Below, piece after piece: positions 1 to 10,355 of a stretch of DNA of 64,000 nucleotides (position 1 is its first letter; every line of letters begins with the position of its first letter). The notes under the pieces are model-generated. The model saw only the letters and a program-made list of their open reading frames with translations. It had not been told where the DNA came from and did not search any database. This DNA is from Desulfobulbus sp. (GTDB lineage Bacteria > Desulfobacterota > Desulfobulbia > Desulfobulbales > Desulfobulbaceae). The translations under genes and the position numbers were made by a program. Where the stretch lies: NCBI GenBank assembly GCA_003604995.1, contig QZJD01000005.1:1-64000 (forward strand). The letters are read 5' to 3'.

Positions 1-39
1 ATTTATCATTAAATTTTTCGAACGCGGAACACGGCGCAT

Positions 40-246
40 TTGTATACGGGTGCTACACCTGACCTTCCGGAAATTGCATTGGACGTATTTGTCAGGCCGG
101 CAGATGGCACCCGGCTGATCCCGGTCATCCTTGTACTTTTTGAAATTACGGTGACTGAGGCTCAGTACGTTGAGATTTGCGAGGTGCTCATCGCCGGAGA
201 TTTTGTACGTGCCGGGAAATGCCCATTGCGAGCTTATCAACCTTGA
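40..246 (+). CDS. possible small ORF upstream of fabL, unrecognised
   Basis: A 68-codon open frame starts at a TTG and stops 14 bases before the fabL start. The product has a hydrophobic stretch (LIPVILVLFEI) but no domain I recognise. No clear ribosome binding site precedes the TTG. The frame is open back to position 13, so the true start could differ. It may be a small gene transcribed with fabL, or simply the fabL leader. Confidence 0.2.
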   Translation: MYTGATPDLPEIALDVFVRPADGTRLIPVILVLFEITVTEAQYVEICEVLIAGDFVRAGKCPLRAYQP

Positions 247-260
247 GGGGTGGAGAAGAC

Positions 261-1013
261 ATGTTCAGACTTGATGGAAAGGTTGCCCTGATCACCGGCG
301 GCTCAAGGGGAATCGGCCGGGCCATTGCCATCCGGCTGGCCGAGTACGGAGCCGATGTGGTGGTCAACTATGTGCGGCATCGGGGCGATGCGGAAGAAAC
401 GGTCGCTGCCATTGAACAAAAAGGGGTGCGCTGCCTGGCGGTCAAGGCCAATGTCGCCCAGGAAGAGGATGTGGTGAGGATGTTTGCGGAAATCCGCACC
501 CGCCATGACCGGCTGGATATCGTGGTCAGCAATGCCGCTTCCGGCGTGCTCAAGCCTGCCATGGAGCTGACCACTCGGCACTGGAACTGGGCCATGGACA
601 TCAATGCCCGGGCCCTGCTCACCCTGAGTCAGCATGCCGTGCCGATGATGCGGGTCGGCGGCCGGATTCTCGCGGTGTCAAGCCTGGGCGCGGTGCGGGC
701 GGTACCCAACTATACGGTGGTCGGCGCCTCCAAGGCCGCTCTGGAATCGCTGGTCAGGCATCTGGCCGTGGAGCTTGGTCCCAAGGGGATCAACGTCAAT
801 ACCATCAGCGCCGGGGTGGTGGACACCGATGCCCTGAAAAAATTTCCCAACCGCGACACAATCATCAATCAGTCTCTGGCCCGGACCCCCCTGGGGCGAC
901 TGACGACCCCGGATGATGTGGCGGATCTGGCCCTTTTTCTTTGCAGCGATCTGGCAACCATGATCCATGGGCAGACCGTGGTGGTAGACGGGGGCTATGC
1001 CATTCAGGGGTGA
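261..1013 (+). CDS. fabL: enoyl-[acyl-carrier-protein] reductase, FabL type (NADPH)
   Basis: This 250-residue short-chain dehydrogenase probably carries out the last step of the fatty-acid elongation cycle, reducing trans-2-enoyl-ACP. The nucleotide-binding motif TGGSRGIG is at residues 12-19. The catalytic pair is Y151 and K158, spaced Tyr-X6-Lys as in FabI/FabL enoyl reductases, whereas ordinary short-chain dehydrogenases have Tyr-X3-Lys. The blocks NAASGVLKPAMEL (91-103) and HWNWAMDINARALL (107-120) match what I recall of Bacillus FabL. I chose ATG 261 because GGGGTGGAG lies just upstream and the fold begins at MFRLDGKVAL; an upstream in-frame start at 177 adds non-homologous residues. No other fatty-acid gene is adjacent. 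A generic 3-oxoacyl-ACP reductase is the alternative, made less likely by the Tyr-X6-Lys spacing. Confidence 0.8.
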   Translation: MFRLDGKVALITGGSRGIGRAIAIRLAEYGADVVVNYVRHRGDAEETVAAIEQKGVRCLAVKANVAQEEDVVRMFAEIRTRHDRLDIVVSNAASGVLKPAMELTTRHWNWAMDINARALLTLSQHAVPMMRVGGRILAVSSLGAVRAVPNYTVVGASKAALESLVRHLAVELGPKGINVNTISAGVVDTDALKKFPNRDTIINQSLARTPLGRLTTPDDVADLALFLCSDLATMIHGQTVVVDGGYAIQG

Positions 1014-1230
1014 TCTCGCTTCGCGTCCGAAACAGCAGTTCGAACATCCCTGCCGCACCGCAATAGAGAAACAGGGCGCTGACCAGTGACGGCCAGCCGC
1101 TGCCGGCCGTACCGAAAAGGTACTGGATCGGCCGGTAAAGAGTCGCCATGAATCCTTCGGCATGCAAAACCCAGAAGATGGGGAAGCTGAAGCCGAACAG
1201 CAGATAAAAACCCCTTCGCAACGTCGTCAT
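865..1230 (-). CDS. small membrane protein, unrecognised, overlapping the fabL 3' end
   Basis: The first 70 or so residues look like a real small membrane protein, with two hydrophobic segments (about residues 7-22 and 42-62). The gene follows the ABC permease on the same strand. ATG 1230 is used here; a TTG at 1257 would overlap the permease stop by 4 bases. The C-terminal third runs about 149 bases antisense into the end of fabL and is rich in Pro, Arg and His. That tail looks like shadow sequence rather than selected protein. A natural stop may have been lost by frameshift near 1010-1030, or the overlap may be genuine. The function is unknown, with a possible link to the ABC system upstream. 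Confidence 0.4.
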   Translation of the reverse strand: MTTLRRGFYLLFGFSFPIFWVLHAEGFMATLYRPIQYLFGTAGSGWPSLVSALFLYCGAAGMFELLFRTRSEITPEWHSPRLPPRSAHGSWLPDRCKEKGPDPPHHPGSSVAPGGSGPETD

Positions 1231-1253
1231 TTCAAGGCATCTCACCCTGTTTT

Positions 1254-2909
1254 TCAATGAAAGTTTTCCGCCATCTTTTGGGCGCCCTTGCGGAGGCTGA
1301 TCATGGCAATCAGCCCGCCGACCAGCATGATCAGCAGCAGGAGCGCCGCCGTCTGGGCCATGATCGGGTTGGAAAAATGCAGCCCCCAGCGCCAGCTTCG
1401 CACCAGCCGGTAGGCAGGGATGGAGGCGGCAAGGATGGTCAGGAGCTCAAAGGAGATGGCGGTGAAGAGAAAGATGATCGCCCCGAATCCCCCTAGAACC
1501 GCTGCCTGGCTTTCCGCCTTGAAATCCGCGTACATGGAGCCGAAGCCCAGGGCCATGGCCAGCACCGACCAGGTAATGACGAGGCCGGTGCTCAGGGAAA
1601 TCCACCACATCGGTCCGCTGATTTTGAGCAGGTGATTGCTTGCTGCAAGGAGGGTGACGGTCAGAACGGTGAAGGGGACGAAATAAAAGAGGTATTTGTA
1701 GAACAGGTAGCGCCGGATCGAAATGGGCGCGGTGAGGATCAGGCCGAAGGCGCCCCCTTCCGAGCCGACGGCCGGATAGACGAAGCGGGCGCACAGGGAG
1801 GCGATGATGAAGCCGGTCAGGCCGATGTTGGCGTAGGCGATGATGTTGGCCACGGCCTCAGCCGGGAGAGGAGATCGTTCCAGCGGCAGAACCTTGAAGT
1901 TGTAGAGATAGACCACTACAAGAGCGCCGATCAGAAAGAGCTGCGACCACTGGGTGGAATCCCGGATGAAGATTTTCATCTCCTTACGGAAGAACCAGCG
2001 CATGGGGCTGGGGCTGTATTTCCGGGGGCGGAAGCGGCGGGAACCGCCAAACGATTCCTGGGCCTTGGAGAACCCGGCAAAAAAGAGTCTGACCATGGCC
2101 CACTCTCCGGCAAAATAGATCACCACCGGGGTAAGGAGCAGGAGCGCGGCCAACAGCCAGTCAAGGGTGTGGTCCTGGAGGTAGCCGGTGAGCAGGTCCG
2201 ACGCCCAACTTGACGGCAGCAGCGGGGAGACCGGCGTGGACATCCGGGAAAGGTAGGCGATGAAATCAGGAAAGCGCTCCGGATCTGCCAGGTCCTCAGG
2301 ACGCAGCAGGCGGATGACCAGATAGAGCAGGATGCCGAACAGCAGCGAGAGGTAGACGACGATATCCTTGGTCCGCCGAGCAGGAAAGAGGTGGACCAGG
2401 ATGATCGTGCTTGCCAGGCCGATGCCGGTGGCGATGGCGGCGGTGGCCATCACCGTCGGTACCAGGAGCAGGAGGTAAAGCGGGCCGGTCTCGAAGATCC
2501 TTCCGTAGGCCCCAAAGACCGGGAGGGAAAAAACGACCACCATCCACGAGGTATAGAAAGTGGTGGTCAGATAGCGCATCAGGTACAGTTCCGCCGTGGA
2601 GACCGGCGAGGCGAAGATGATCTCGTTGTCCTGGGACAGAAACAGCGCCGAGACCCCGGAAACCATGCTGGAAAAGATCAGCATGGTGAAGAGGAGCATC
2701 CAGGCCATCTCGAAGATCTTCAGGCTGAGGATCACTCCCAGTTCGTTCTGACTGTGAAAGTAGAAGATCGTCTTCAGGCTCACCAGGTAGAGGGCAGTGA
2801 AGAGCAGGACGCCGAAGGCGAAAATCAGCGCGGTTCTCGAGGAAATGCGGCCGCCCGGAAAGAAGCGGTTGCGCAGCCCATGGAAAAACGGCTGGAAAAG
2901 AGGGGTCAT
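1254..2909 (-). CDS. ABC-2-type exporter permease, about 12 membrane segments
   Basis: This 551-residue integral membrane protein has roughly a dozen hydrophobic segments spread along its whole length. Its start overlaps the stop of the ATPase gene by 4 bases (2906-2909), so the two are translationally coupled subunits of one transporter. The double-length hydrophobic pattern without an ATPase domain resembles putative ABC exporter permeases, in which two six-helix halves are fused. The segment just after the first helices (MVSGVSALFLSQDNEIIF) resembles the cytoplasmic coupling region of such permeases. The substrate cannot be read from sequence. The order transglutaminase-like protein, ATPase, permease suggests export or envelope maintenance. 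Confidence 0.75.
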   Translation of the reverse strand: MTPLFQPFFHGLRNRFFPGGRISSRTALIFAFGVLLFTALYLVSLKTIFYFHSQNELGVILSLKIFEMAWMLLFTMLIFSSMVSGVSALFLSQDNEIIFASPVSTAELYLMRYLTTTFYTSWMVVVFSLPVFGAYGRIFETGPLYLLLLVPTVMATAAIATGIGLASTIILVHLFPARRTKDIVVYLSLLFGILLYLVIRLLRPEDLADPERFPDFIAYLSRMSTPVSPLLPSSWASDLLTGYLQDHTLDWLLAALLLLTPVVIYFAGEWAMVRLFFAGFSKAQESFGGSRRFRPRKYSPSPMRWFFRKEMKIFIRDSTQWSQLFLIGALVVVYLYNFKVLPLERSPLPAEAVANIIAYANIGLTGFIIASLCARFVYPAVGSEGGAFGLILTAPISIRRYLFYKYLFYFVPFTVLTVTLLAASNHLLKISGPMWWISLSTGLVITWSVLAMALGFGSMYADFKAESQAAVLGGFGAIIFLFTAISFELLTILAASIPAYRLVRSWRWGLHFSNPIMAQTAALLLLIMLVGGLIAMISLRKGAQKMAENFH

Positions 2910-3700
2910 CGCGTCGCCTCGGTTGCTGCCGCAGGGGCCATTTTGAGGGCGGCGATCACCTCCTTCAGTTCCCAGGCGCCGGTCAGCTCCAGGAAGATGT
3001 CTTCCAGGTCGGAGTCATGCCGGCCGGCTTCGGCCCGCAGGGTCTCCATACTGCCGGTGATCCTGATTTTTCCCTCGGTGATGATGGTGATCCGGTGACA
3101 CAGTTCCTCGGCGATCTCCAGGGAGTGGGTGGAGAGGAAGATGGTCGTGCCTTCCCGCGCCTTCTGCTTGAAGATCTCCTTGACCAGGCGGGCGGACTTC
3201 GGATCCAGGCCGACCATGGGTTCGTCGATGACCAGAAGAGGCTGGTCCTGCATGAGGACCGAGGTCATGATCAATTTCTGGCGCATGCCGTGGGAGTAGC
3301 TCTCGATCAGATGGTCCTGCCAGTCAAGCAGGTCGAAAAGCTTCAGATAGTGCGGAACGGCCGAGGCGAATCGTTCCGGGTCGAGGCGGTAGAGACTGGC
3401 GATGAACTGGAGAAATTCCATGCCGGTCAGCTTTTCATAGAGCCAGGGCCGATCCGGGATATAGCCGGTCCGCTCCTTGCAAAGATTGGGCTGTTCGGCA
3501 AGGCTTGTCCCGTTGATCCGGATCTCGCCGCTGTCCGGCTGGAGCAGGCCGGCGATCATCTTGATGGTCGTGGTCTTGCCGGCGCCGTTCGGGCCGAGAA
3601 AACCGTAGATTTCGCCCTGCTGCACGCTCAGCGAGATATCGTCCACGGCCTGGTGGTGGCCGAAGCGTTTGCTGAGGTGTTCGATTCGAAGCATTTCCAT
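2906..3700 (-). CDS. ABC transporter ATP-binding protein
   Basis: This 264-residue nucleotide-binding subunit pairs with the permease encoded directly downstream. Walker A GPNGAGKTT is at residues 36-44, a degenerate signature YSHGMRQ at 135-141, Walker B LLVIDEP at 155-161 and the switch histidine H192 in STHS. The signature has SHGM in place of LSGGQ, a pattern common in DrrA/CcmA-type ATPases of ABC-2 exporters. The start is 3 bases after the stop of the transglutaminase-like gene, so all three genes form one minus-strand operon. Confidence 0.9.
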   Translation of the reverse strand: MEMLRIEHLSKRFGHHQAVDDISLSVQQGEIYGFLGPNGAGKTTTIKMIAGLLQPDSGEIRINGTSLAEQPNLCKERTGYIPDRPWLYEKLTGMEFLQFIASLYRLDPERFASAVPHYLKLFDLLDWQDHLIESYSHGMRQKLIMTSVLMQDQPLLVIDEPMVGLDPKSARLVKEIFKQKAREGTTIFLSTHSLEIAEELCHRITIITEGKIRITGSMETLRAEAGRHDSDLEDIFLELTGAWELKEVIAALKMAPAAATEATR

Positions 3701-3703
3701 GGG

Positions 3704-5152
3704 TTATTCCTTTTGCGGAATGATTTCTATCCGCAGCTTGCCCAGCAGGCCGCCGATCTTCAGCCCCTGATCCAGATCGCCGCGGCCGAAGCGGATATGG
3801 TACAGGTCGGCGGGCAGCTGGTCCGTGGTGGTGTCCAGGCTGTACCAGCGGCCGCCGAGGCAGACCTCGTTCCAGGCATGGTAGTACATGGCCTCGTCCA
3901 AGCGGGTCACACCCGTGGCGATTGCGGTGGGAATGCCCAGGCTCCGGGCCAGGGCGGCGAAGAGCGATGCATGCTCGTTGCAGTCGCCCATTTTGGACTT
4001 CAGGGTGGTCAGGGCGTCCGGCAGGCCGATGACCGGCCGTTTTTCCAGGTTTTCAAAAACCCAGGAGGCAAGGAGCCGGACCCGGTCGGCCTGATCCGGC
4101 TCGTCGCCGACGATTTCGCGGGCCAGCTCGATGATCGCCGGGTGGTTGGCCTGGATGTAGCGGCTGGCGGAAAGATGTGCGGTATCGGTGCAATCGTGGG
4201 TGGCTGGTTCAGGAATGCCGGCCGGCAGCGGGTCCAGGGTGACGGTGAGCAGATCGCCGCGCAGGGTCTGGCGACCGCCCGGCAGGTCAAGGTCCAGGTC
4301 CGGGGGGAGGGTGAGCCGATAGGTGACCATTGTTGCATTTTCAGGCGGCAGCGGTCCCCGGAGGGGAACGGCCACCGCGCTGAGCAGCTCGCTGCCGGAG
4401 CCGGTGATATCCTTGGCCCTGAATTCCGGCTCGGCGATGAACTGGAAACCGGCCGGCGATTCTTCCTTGACCACCCGGCCGCTCTCATCCAGCCAGAAGC
4501 TGGTGCGCATGCCTGCGAAATGCTCGGTGAAATGGTGCAGGAACTGCAACCTCCTCCGGACAAGGGTCTTCTCCTGGCCATGATAGGTGATGAGCGATTC
4601 ACGTCCGGACAGGGAGATAGGGTCAAAGGAAGGGAGCTTTATTTTTTGGCCCGGCTGGGTCAGCCTGGTCAACAGGTAGGCCCGCTCGTTGACGGAGAGC
4701 AGCGGCGGTTCAGGCAGGGTGATCGTATCGTTGATGACCGTCTCCCCCGTATCCAGGCGAAAGGTGACCAGGTTGCCCTCCGCGCTCCCTTCCGCCGCCA
4801 TGGTGGAAAAGGGGGAGGTGAAGCGGAAGGTAAAATCCCGCAGCAGCAGGTTGCTGGACAGCCGGGCCTGGAGTTGCATGTCGATGGGCTGTGTCGTTTC
4901 CAGGACATTAAGGAGGAGGTGGGCCTCCTGGTCCAGAATAAAATCCTCGCCCTGGGGCCGCAGGGTCTCCGCCACATAGCCGATCCGCCGCTCTTCAAAC
5001 CACACCCCGTAAAAACGTTCCTCCTTGGATTTCTGCAAGAGGGTCACCTCCCGGCTGTCGATTTCCGGGACAAACAGGTCACGGGTGACCAGCAACCCGA
5101 GCAGCACCAGCCAGGTGGCGATTACGATAATTTTGAAGCCTCTGAGGGACAT
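3704..5152 (-). CDS. membrane-anchored transglutaminase-like protein
   Basis: A 482-residue protein with one N-terminal membrane segment (about residues 8-24), a long beta-rich extracytoplasmic region (30-330) and a C-terminal transglutaminase-like domain. The papain-like triad is intact: C391 in MGDCNEHA, H425 in YYHAWNEV and D440 in WYSLDTT. The frame is open up to 5239, but I prefer ATG 5152 because the next residues form a normal signal anchor, whereas the upstream extension is polar and unusual. No strong ribosome binding site supports either start. It is the first gene of the operon with the ABC pair. Family members act as proteases, amidases or cross-linking enzymes, and the substrate here is unknown. 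Confidence 0.75.
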   Translation of the reverse strand: MSLRGFKIIVIATWLVLLGLLVTRDLFVPEIDSREVTLLQKSKEERFYGVWFEERRIGYVAETLRPQGEDFILDQEAHLLLNVLETTQPIDMQLQARLSSNLLLRDFTFRFTSPFSTMAAEGSAEGNLVTFRLDTGETVINDTITLPEPPLLSVNERAYLLTRLTQPGQKIKLPSFDPISLSGRESLITYHGQEKTLVRRRLQFLHHFTEHFAGMRTSFWLDESGRVVKEESPAGFQFIAEPEFRAKDITGSGSELLSAVAVPLRGPLPPENATMVTYRLTLPPDLDLDLPGGRQTLRGDLLTVTLDPLPAGIPEPATHDCTDTAHLSASRYIQANHPAIIELAREIVGDEPDQADRVRLLASWVFENLEKRPVIGLPDALTTLKSKMGDCNEHASLFAALARSLGIPTAIATGVTRLDEAMYYHAWNEVCLGGRWYSLDTTTDQLPADLYHIRFGRGDLDQGLKIGGLLGKLRIEIIPQKE

Positions 5153-5327
5153 GAATACCCGTTGCTCGTTTCGTGAAGAGAAATATGACGTATAGTAATA
5201 ATCATTCCGTGAGAAATGCACCACATTGCAGATGATCATTTTGTACGGACTCGTCAGCCATGCTGAAAATCGAGGGGATCGGAATTTATTTTTGAGGTTG
5301 GCGCATCATTTTCTGAACGCATCAATT

Positions 5328-5349
5328 GCCTGGTCCAGGCCATTTTTTT
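5328..5349 (+). terminator. terminator-like hairpin in the ilvC leader (distal)
   Basis: GCCTG and CAGGC (5328-5340) flank a three-base loop and are followed by CCA and seven T residues (5343-5349). The shape is that of a short Rho-independent terminator. It points along the plus strand about 104 bases before ilvC, with no plus-strand gene ending there. The nearest upstream gene is divergent, so it is more likely a leader attenuator than an ordinary gene terminator. Confidence 0.45.
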
Positions 5350-5416
5350 GCTATTTTTATTGAATTCGTGCCGCTGGTTGGGTACTTATATAAGCTTACC
5401 TCTTTTGCTTATCCAT

Positions 5417-5435
5417 CGCCGATGGCGTTTTTTTT
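5417..5435 (+). terminator. second terminator-like hairpin just before the ilvC ribosome binding site
   Basis: CGCC-GAT-GGCG (5417-5427) is followed directly by eight T residues (5428-5435). The flanking CCATC/GATGG can form an alternative pairing. It ends 10 bases before the GGAGG of ilvC. The stem is short, so the energy is modest. Together with the hairpin at 5328 it gives the ilvC leader two stem-plus-T-run structures. Confidence 0.4.
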
Positions 5436-5437
5436 GA

Positions 5438-6931
<1,494 letters not shown>

Positions 6932-6934
6932 TGA

Positions 6935-6962
6935 CGGCGTTCGCCGCGGTGGTGATTTTTTT
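6935..6962 (+). terminator. weak hairpin with T-run after ilvC
   Basis: CGGCG-TT-CGCCG (6935-6946) starts 3 bases after the ilvC stop codon, and a run of seven T (6956-6962) follows nine bases later. The gap before the T-run makes it a poor terminator. It may only reduce read-through into the methionine-cycle genes, which begin 35 bases further on. Confidence 0.25.
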
Positions 6963-6997
6963 CTTGCCGGTCAGGCTGCAGGCCAAGGGTGGTATTC

Positions 6998-8896
6998 GTG
7001 AAGCCTCCTTTTCTTGAATACCTGCGCGATCATGTGGTCCTGGCCGACGGCGCCCTGGGATCCTACCTTTATGAAAGGGGGGTCGAGCGGGGGCGCAACC
7101 TGGATCTGCTGAACCTGCAGGCCCCGGACCTGGTCTTCAGCGCCCATGAAGAATATATCCGGGCCGGCAGCCAGCTCATCGAAACCAACACCTTCGGGGC
7201 CAACCTGTTCAAGCTTCGCGAGGCCGGCGTCGAGGAACAGGTGCGCGAGGTCAACCGCGCCGGCGCGGTGGTCGCGGTTAAGGCTGCCGGCCATCAGGTC
7301 TATGTGGCCGGGTCGGTGGGGCCGTCCGGGATCAAGTTTCCCCTGGACGAGGCGGAGGTTTCGGCCGACGATATCAGCCACGCCTTTCAGGAGCAGATGG
7401 CCGGCCTGGTTGAGGGCGGGGTTGACCTGTTGATCGTCGAGACTTTTTCCAGTCTGGAAGAGGTGCTGCTGGCGATCCGGGCGGCCAGGGCCGTGGCGCC
7501 GGCTCTGCCCCTGGTGGCCCAGATGGTTTTTCCGGCCCGCGGAATGACCGTCCGCGGCAAGGATGCCTTCAGCTGCGGCAAGGCCATGGCCGAAGCCGGC
7601 GCCGACGTGGTGGGGACAAACTGCGGCCGGGGCATCGACGCAATGGTGACCGCGGTGGGACTGATGATGCCGCTGGCCAGCGAGGGGATCCTGCTCTCCG
7701 CCTTTCCCAACGCCGGCATGCCGGAGATGGTCGGCGACCGGATGATCTATCCGGCCCAGCCTGCATACATGGCGGCGCGGGTCGGTGAGATGATCAAGCT
7801 CGGCGTGCACCTGATCGGCGGCTGCTGCGGCACAAATCCGGCGCATATCGAGGAGTTTCGTTCCCGGCTCAAAATCCGCCCGGTAAGGATCCGCGGCGAG
7901 AGTCAGGCGGAGCCGAGGGAGAGCGTACCGCACCGGGAAGTTGAAGACCGGCCCGGTGGATTTCTTGCAGGCCTCAAGCCGGGGCGGCTGCCGATCATCG
8001 TCGAACTGGATCCTCCAACCCACCTTGACGTCGAACCGGTGCTTGTCGGCGCGGAGGAATTGGCCAAGGCCGGCGCTGATGCAATTTCCCTGGGCGAGAA
8101 CCCCCTGGCCATTCTGCGCACAGGCAATCTCGGGGTGGCGACCCTGATGCGCCGCCGCACCGGGATCCAGACCATTATTCATCAGACCGGCCGCGATCTG
8201 AACGCCCTGGGTTTGCAGTCCAGGATGATGGAGGCGCATCTGCTCGGAATCGAGGCGGTACTGGCGGTGAGCGGCGATTCGGCGAGCGCCACCGATCAGC
8301 CCGGGGTGAGCGGGGTGTTTGACTTGCGATCCTACGGCCTGCTTCGAATGCTGCGCAACCTGAACAATGGGTTGAATCTGGCCGGCCGCTCCATCAAGCA
8401 GCAGACTAATTTTTCCGTGGGCGCTGCCTTCAGCTTCCGGGCGGAAAGTCCGGGACTGCAGATCCAGCGCCTGGAAAAAAAAGCCGAACTGGGCGCGCGC
8501 TTTGCCATGACCCAGCCGCTTTTCACCAGAGAGGCGGTGGAGCGGATGATTGAAATGACCAGGCATATTGACATTCTGATTTTTCCGGGTATTTTTCCGG
8601 TCATTTCCGCCCGCAATGCCGATTTTTTGCACAACGAGGTGCCGGGGATCAGCGTTCCCGGCGAGCTTCGCCGGCTGCTGGCCGCCTACGAGCAGGCGGC
8701 GGACCAGCGCAAGGCGGCCCTGGAATATACCCGACAACTGGTGGAAAGTATTGCCCCGGTGGTGGACGGGTTGTATTTTGTCAGCCCGCTCAACAAATGG
8801 GAGATCGCCCTGGAGTTCGTCCGGCAGGTGCGTGCCGGCAATTGCCGGGGCAGCGGCCGGGCGGACCGGCTGTGCGAATCAAGGTCCACTAACTGA
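6998..8896 (+). CDS. bifunctional homocysteine S-methyltransferase / methylenetetrahydrofolate reductase
   Basis: This fusion joins two steps that remake methionine. The N-terminal half (about 1-305) is a BHMT/MHT-type homocysteine methyltransferase. Its zinc cysteines are the Cys in GTNCGRG (near residue 209) and the pair in GGCCGTNP (near 276-277). The C-terminal half (about 320-620) is MetF, which reduces methylene-THF to methyl-THF, with the ELDPP and RDLNALGLQS blocks typical of that family. The architecture matches Bacillus YitJ. GTG 6998 is preferred because AGGGTGG lies about 6 bases upstream; GTG 6989 is also possible. metK follows after 21 bases, which places the enzyme in the activated-methyl cycle. 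Confidence 0.88.
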   Translation: MKPPFLEYLRDHVVLADGALGSYLYERGVERGRNLDLLNLQAPDLVFSAHEEYIRAGSQLIETNTFGANLFKLREAGVEEQVREVNRAGAVVAVKAAGHQVYVAGSVGPSGIKFPLDEAEVSADDISHAFQEQMAGLVEGGVDLLIVETFSSLEEVLLAIRAARAVAPALPLVAQMVFPARGMTVRGKDAFSCGKAMAEAGADVVGTNCGRGIDAMVTAVGLMMPLASEGILLSAFPNAGMPEMVGDRMIYPAQPAYMAARVGEMIKLGVHLIGGCCGTNPAHIEEFRSRLKIRPVRIRGESQAEPRESVPHREVEDRPGGFLAGLKPGRLPIIVELDPPTHLDVEPVLVGAEELAKAGADAISLGENPLAILRTGNLGVATLMRRRTGIQTIIHQTGRDLNALGLQSRMMEAHLLGIEAVLAVSGDSASATDQPGVSGVFDLRSYGLLRMLRNLNNGLNLAGRSIKQQTNFSVGAAFSFRAESPGLQIQRLEKKAELGARFAMTQPLFTREAVERMIEMTRHIDILIFPGIFPVISARNADFLHNEVPGISVPGELRRLLAAYEQAADQRKAALEYTRQLVESIAPVVDGLYFVSPLNKWEIALEFVRQVRAGNCRGSGRADRLCESRSTN

Positions 8897-8917
8897 ACCT
8901 TTTATAGGAGAGAACAT

Positions 8918-10096
8918 ATGGCAACTCATCTTTTTACCTCTGAATCCGTTTCGGAAGGCCATCCGGACAAGGTGGCCGACCAGATATCCGATGCGGTGCT
9001 TGACGCCATCCTTGCCCAGGATACCAAGGCCCGGGTCGCCTGCGAAAGCCTGGTCACCACCGGCATGGCCGTTATTGCCGGCGAGATCACCACTTCGGCC
9101 TGGGTGGATATGCCGAATATCGTCCGGCAGACCATTCGGGAGATCGGCTACAATTCCTCGGACATGGGTTTTGACTGGCAGTCCTGCGCGGTGCTCACCT
9201 CCATTGACAAGCAATCCCCTGACATCGCCCAGGGCGTGGACGAGGGCAAGGGGATCGACCTGGACCAGGGTGCGGGCGACCAGGGATCGATGTTCGGCTA
9301 TGCCTGTACCGAGACCAGGGTGCTGATGCCCATGCCGATTACCTATGCCCACCGGCTGATGAAACGCCAGTCTGAAGTGCGCAAGGCCGGTCTGCTGCCC
9401 TGGTTGCGGCCGGATGCCAAGAGCCAGGTGACCATCGAGTACCTGGACAAGAAACCGAAACGCATCGAGGCGGTGGTCCTTTCCACCCAGCACAGTCCGG
9501 ACGTGGATTACAATGACTTGAAGGAAGCGGTCATGGAGGAGATCATCAAGCCCATCCTGCCCGCAGAGATGGTGGACGCCAACACCAAATATTACATCAA
9601 TCCCACCGGCCGGTTCGTCATCGGCGGCCCGGTAGGCGACTGCGGGGTGACCGGGCGCAAAATTATCGTCGACACCTATGGCGGCAAAGGTTCCCACGGC
9701 GGCGGCGCTTTTTCCGGCAAGGATCCGTCCAAGGTGGACCGCTCTTCCTCCTACATGGGCCGCTATGTAGCCAAGAATCTGGTGGCCGCGGGTCTTGCCA
9801 CCGAGCTGGAAGTGCAGGTTGCTTACGCCATCGGCATTTCCAAGCCGGTGTCCGTCAATGTCAATACCTTCGGCACCGGCCTGATCGACGATGACAAGAT
9901 CGTCAAGCTGATCCTCCAGTTCTTTGACCTGCGGCCCAAAGCGATCATTCAACAGCTCGATCTGCTGCGGCCGATCTACAAGTCCACCGCCGCCTACGGC
10001 CACTTCGGCCGCGAGCGAGAGGATTTCACCTGGGAACGCACCGACAAGGCCGCGGAAATCAGGGAAGCCGCGGGCTTGAAGGAATGTGCTAAATAA
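8918..10096 (+). CDS. metK: S-adenosylmethionine synthetase
   Basis: MetK makes SAM from methionine and ATP. The 392-residue length is normal. The ATP motif GHPDK is at residues 14-18, and the other signature blocks are [12 protein letters not shown] and [19 protein letters not shown] 8918 follows AGGAGAG. The gene lies 21 bases after the homocysteine methyltransferase-MetF fusion and upstream of ahcY, so synthesis of SAM, use of its product and re-methylation sit together. The ahcY gene is separated from it by a 259-base gap with inverted repeats. Confidence 0.97.
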   Translation: MATHLFTSESVSEGHPDKVADQISDAVLDAILAQDTKARVACESLVTTGMAVIAGEITTSAWVDMPNIVRQTIREIGYNSSDMGFDWQSCAVLTSIDKQSPDIAQGVDEGKGIDLDQGAGDQGSMFGYACTETRVLMPMPITYAHRLMKRQSEVRKAGLLPWLRPDAKSQVTIEYLDKKPKRIEAVVLSTQHSPDVDYNDLKEAVMEEIIKPILPAEMVDANTKYYINPTGRFVIGGPVGDCGVTGRKIIVDTYGGKGSHGGGAFSGKDPSKVDRSSSYMGRYVAKNLVAAGLATELEVQVAYAIGISKPVSVNVNTFGTGLIDDDKIVKLILQFFDLRPKAIIQQLDLLRPIYKSTAAYGHFGREREDFTWERTDKAAEIREAAGLKECAK

Positions 10097-10164
10097 TGAC
10101 CCGGTGATGCGGGGTTTGCAGTTCGGGGTTTGGGGTTAGAGGTACGGGTGTAGTCTATAACTTT

Positions 10165-10250
10165 ATCGGGGTCGGTGTCGGTCTCGGTATCGAAAAAGGT
10201 ATCGTTGTTGACGACTCGACCCCGATAGCGATACCGACCCCGACCCCGAT
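10165..10250. repeat. long inverted repeat built from GTCGGT-like hexamers
   Basis: The left arm (10165-10192) reads ATCGGGGTCGG then TGTCGGTCTCGGTATCG. The right arm (10229-10250) is the reverse complement of the same pattern, one hexamer shorter. The 36-base spacer contains a second GACCCCGAT-like piece and a second GGTATCG. The arms are periodic in six bases. It lies in the metK-ahcY gap and would form a strong hairpin in RNA or DNA. It looks like a dispersed REP-type element, though no second copy is present in the window. Confidence 0.7.
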
Positions 10251-10272
10251 GAGATGGCTTGACGAACTTATT

Positions 10273-10303
10273 GTTGGGTTACGGCCTGGCGGCCTAACCC
10301 GAC
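10273..10303. repeat. GTTGGGTTA...TAACCCGAC hairpin element
   Basis: Arms GTTGGGTTA (10273-10281) and TAACCCGAC (10295-10303) enclose GGCC (10283-10286), a TGGC loop and GGCC (10291-10294), giving a stem of 13 pairs with one bulged C and one G-T pair. The following CTTACGG is part of a common intergenic pattern in proteobacterial genomes (GTTGGGTTnCG...TAACCCAACCTACG). The element sits 53 bases before the ahcY start. Confidence 0.65.
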
Positions 10304-10355
10304 TTACGGCTCGAAAAACTTGATGAACTTTAAGCAGAGCTTTCAGGAGAATTCG

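Noticed and set aside
3017-5176. 719-codon open frame on the plus strand
   Set aside because: It lies antisense across the ABC ATPase and the transglutaminase-like gene, has shadow composition (Gly, Gln, Asp-rich) and no recognisable domain. The minus-strand genes have intact motifs.
6971-8737. 588-codon open frame on the minus strand across the BHMT-MetF fusion
   Set aside because: Antisense shadow caused by high GC codon use; no motif or binding site.
10165-10250. CRISPR-like array from repeated GTCGGT units
   Set aside because: The units are contiguous hexamers in inverted orientation with no spacers of constant length.
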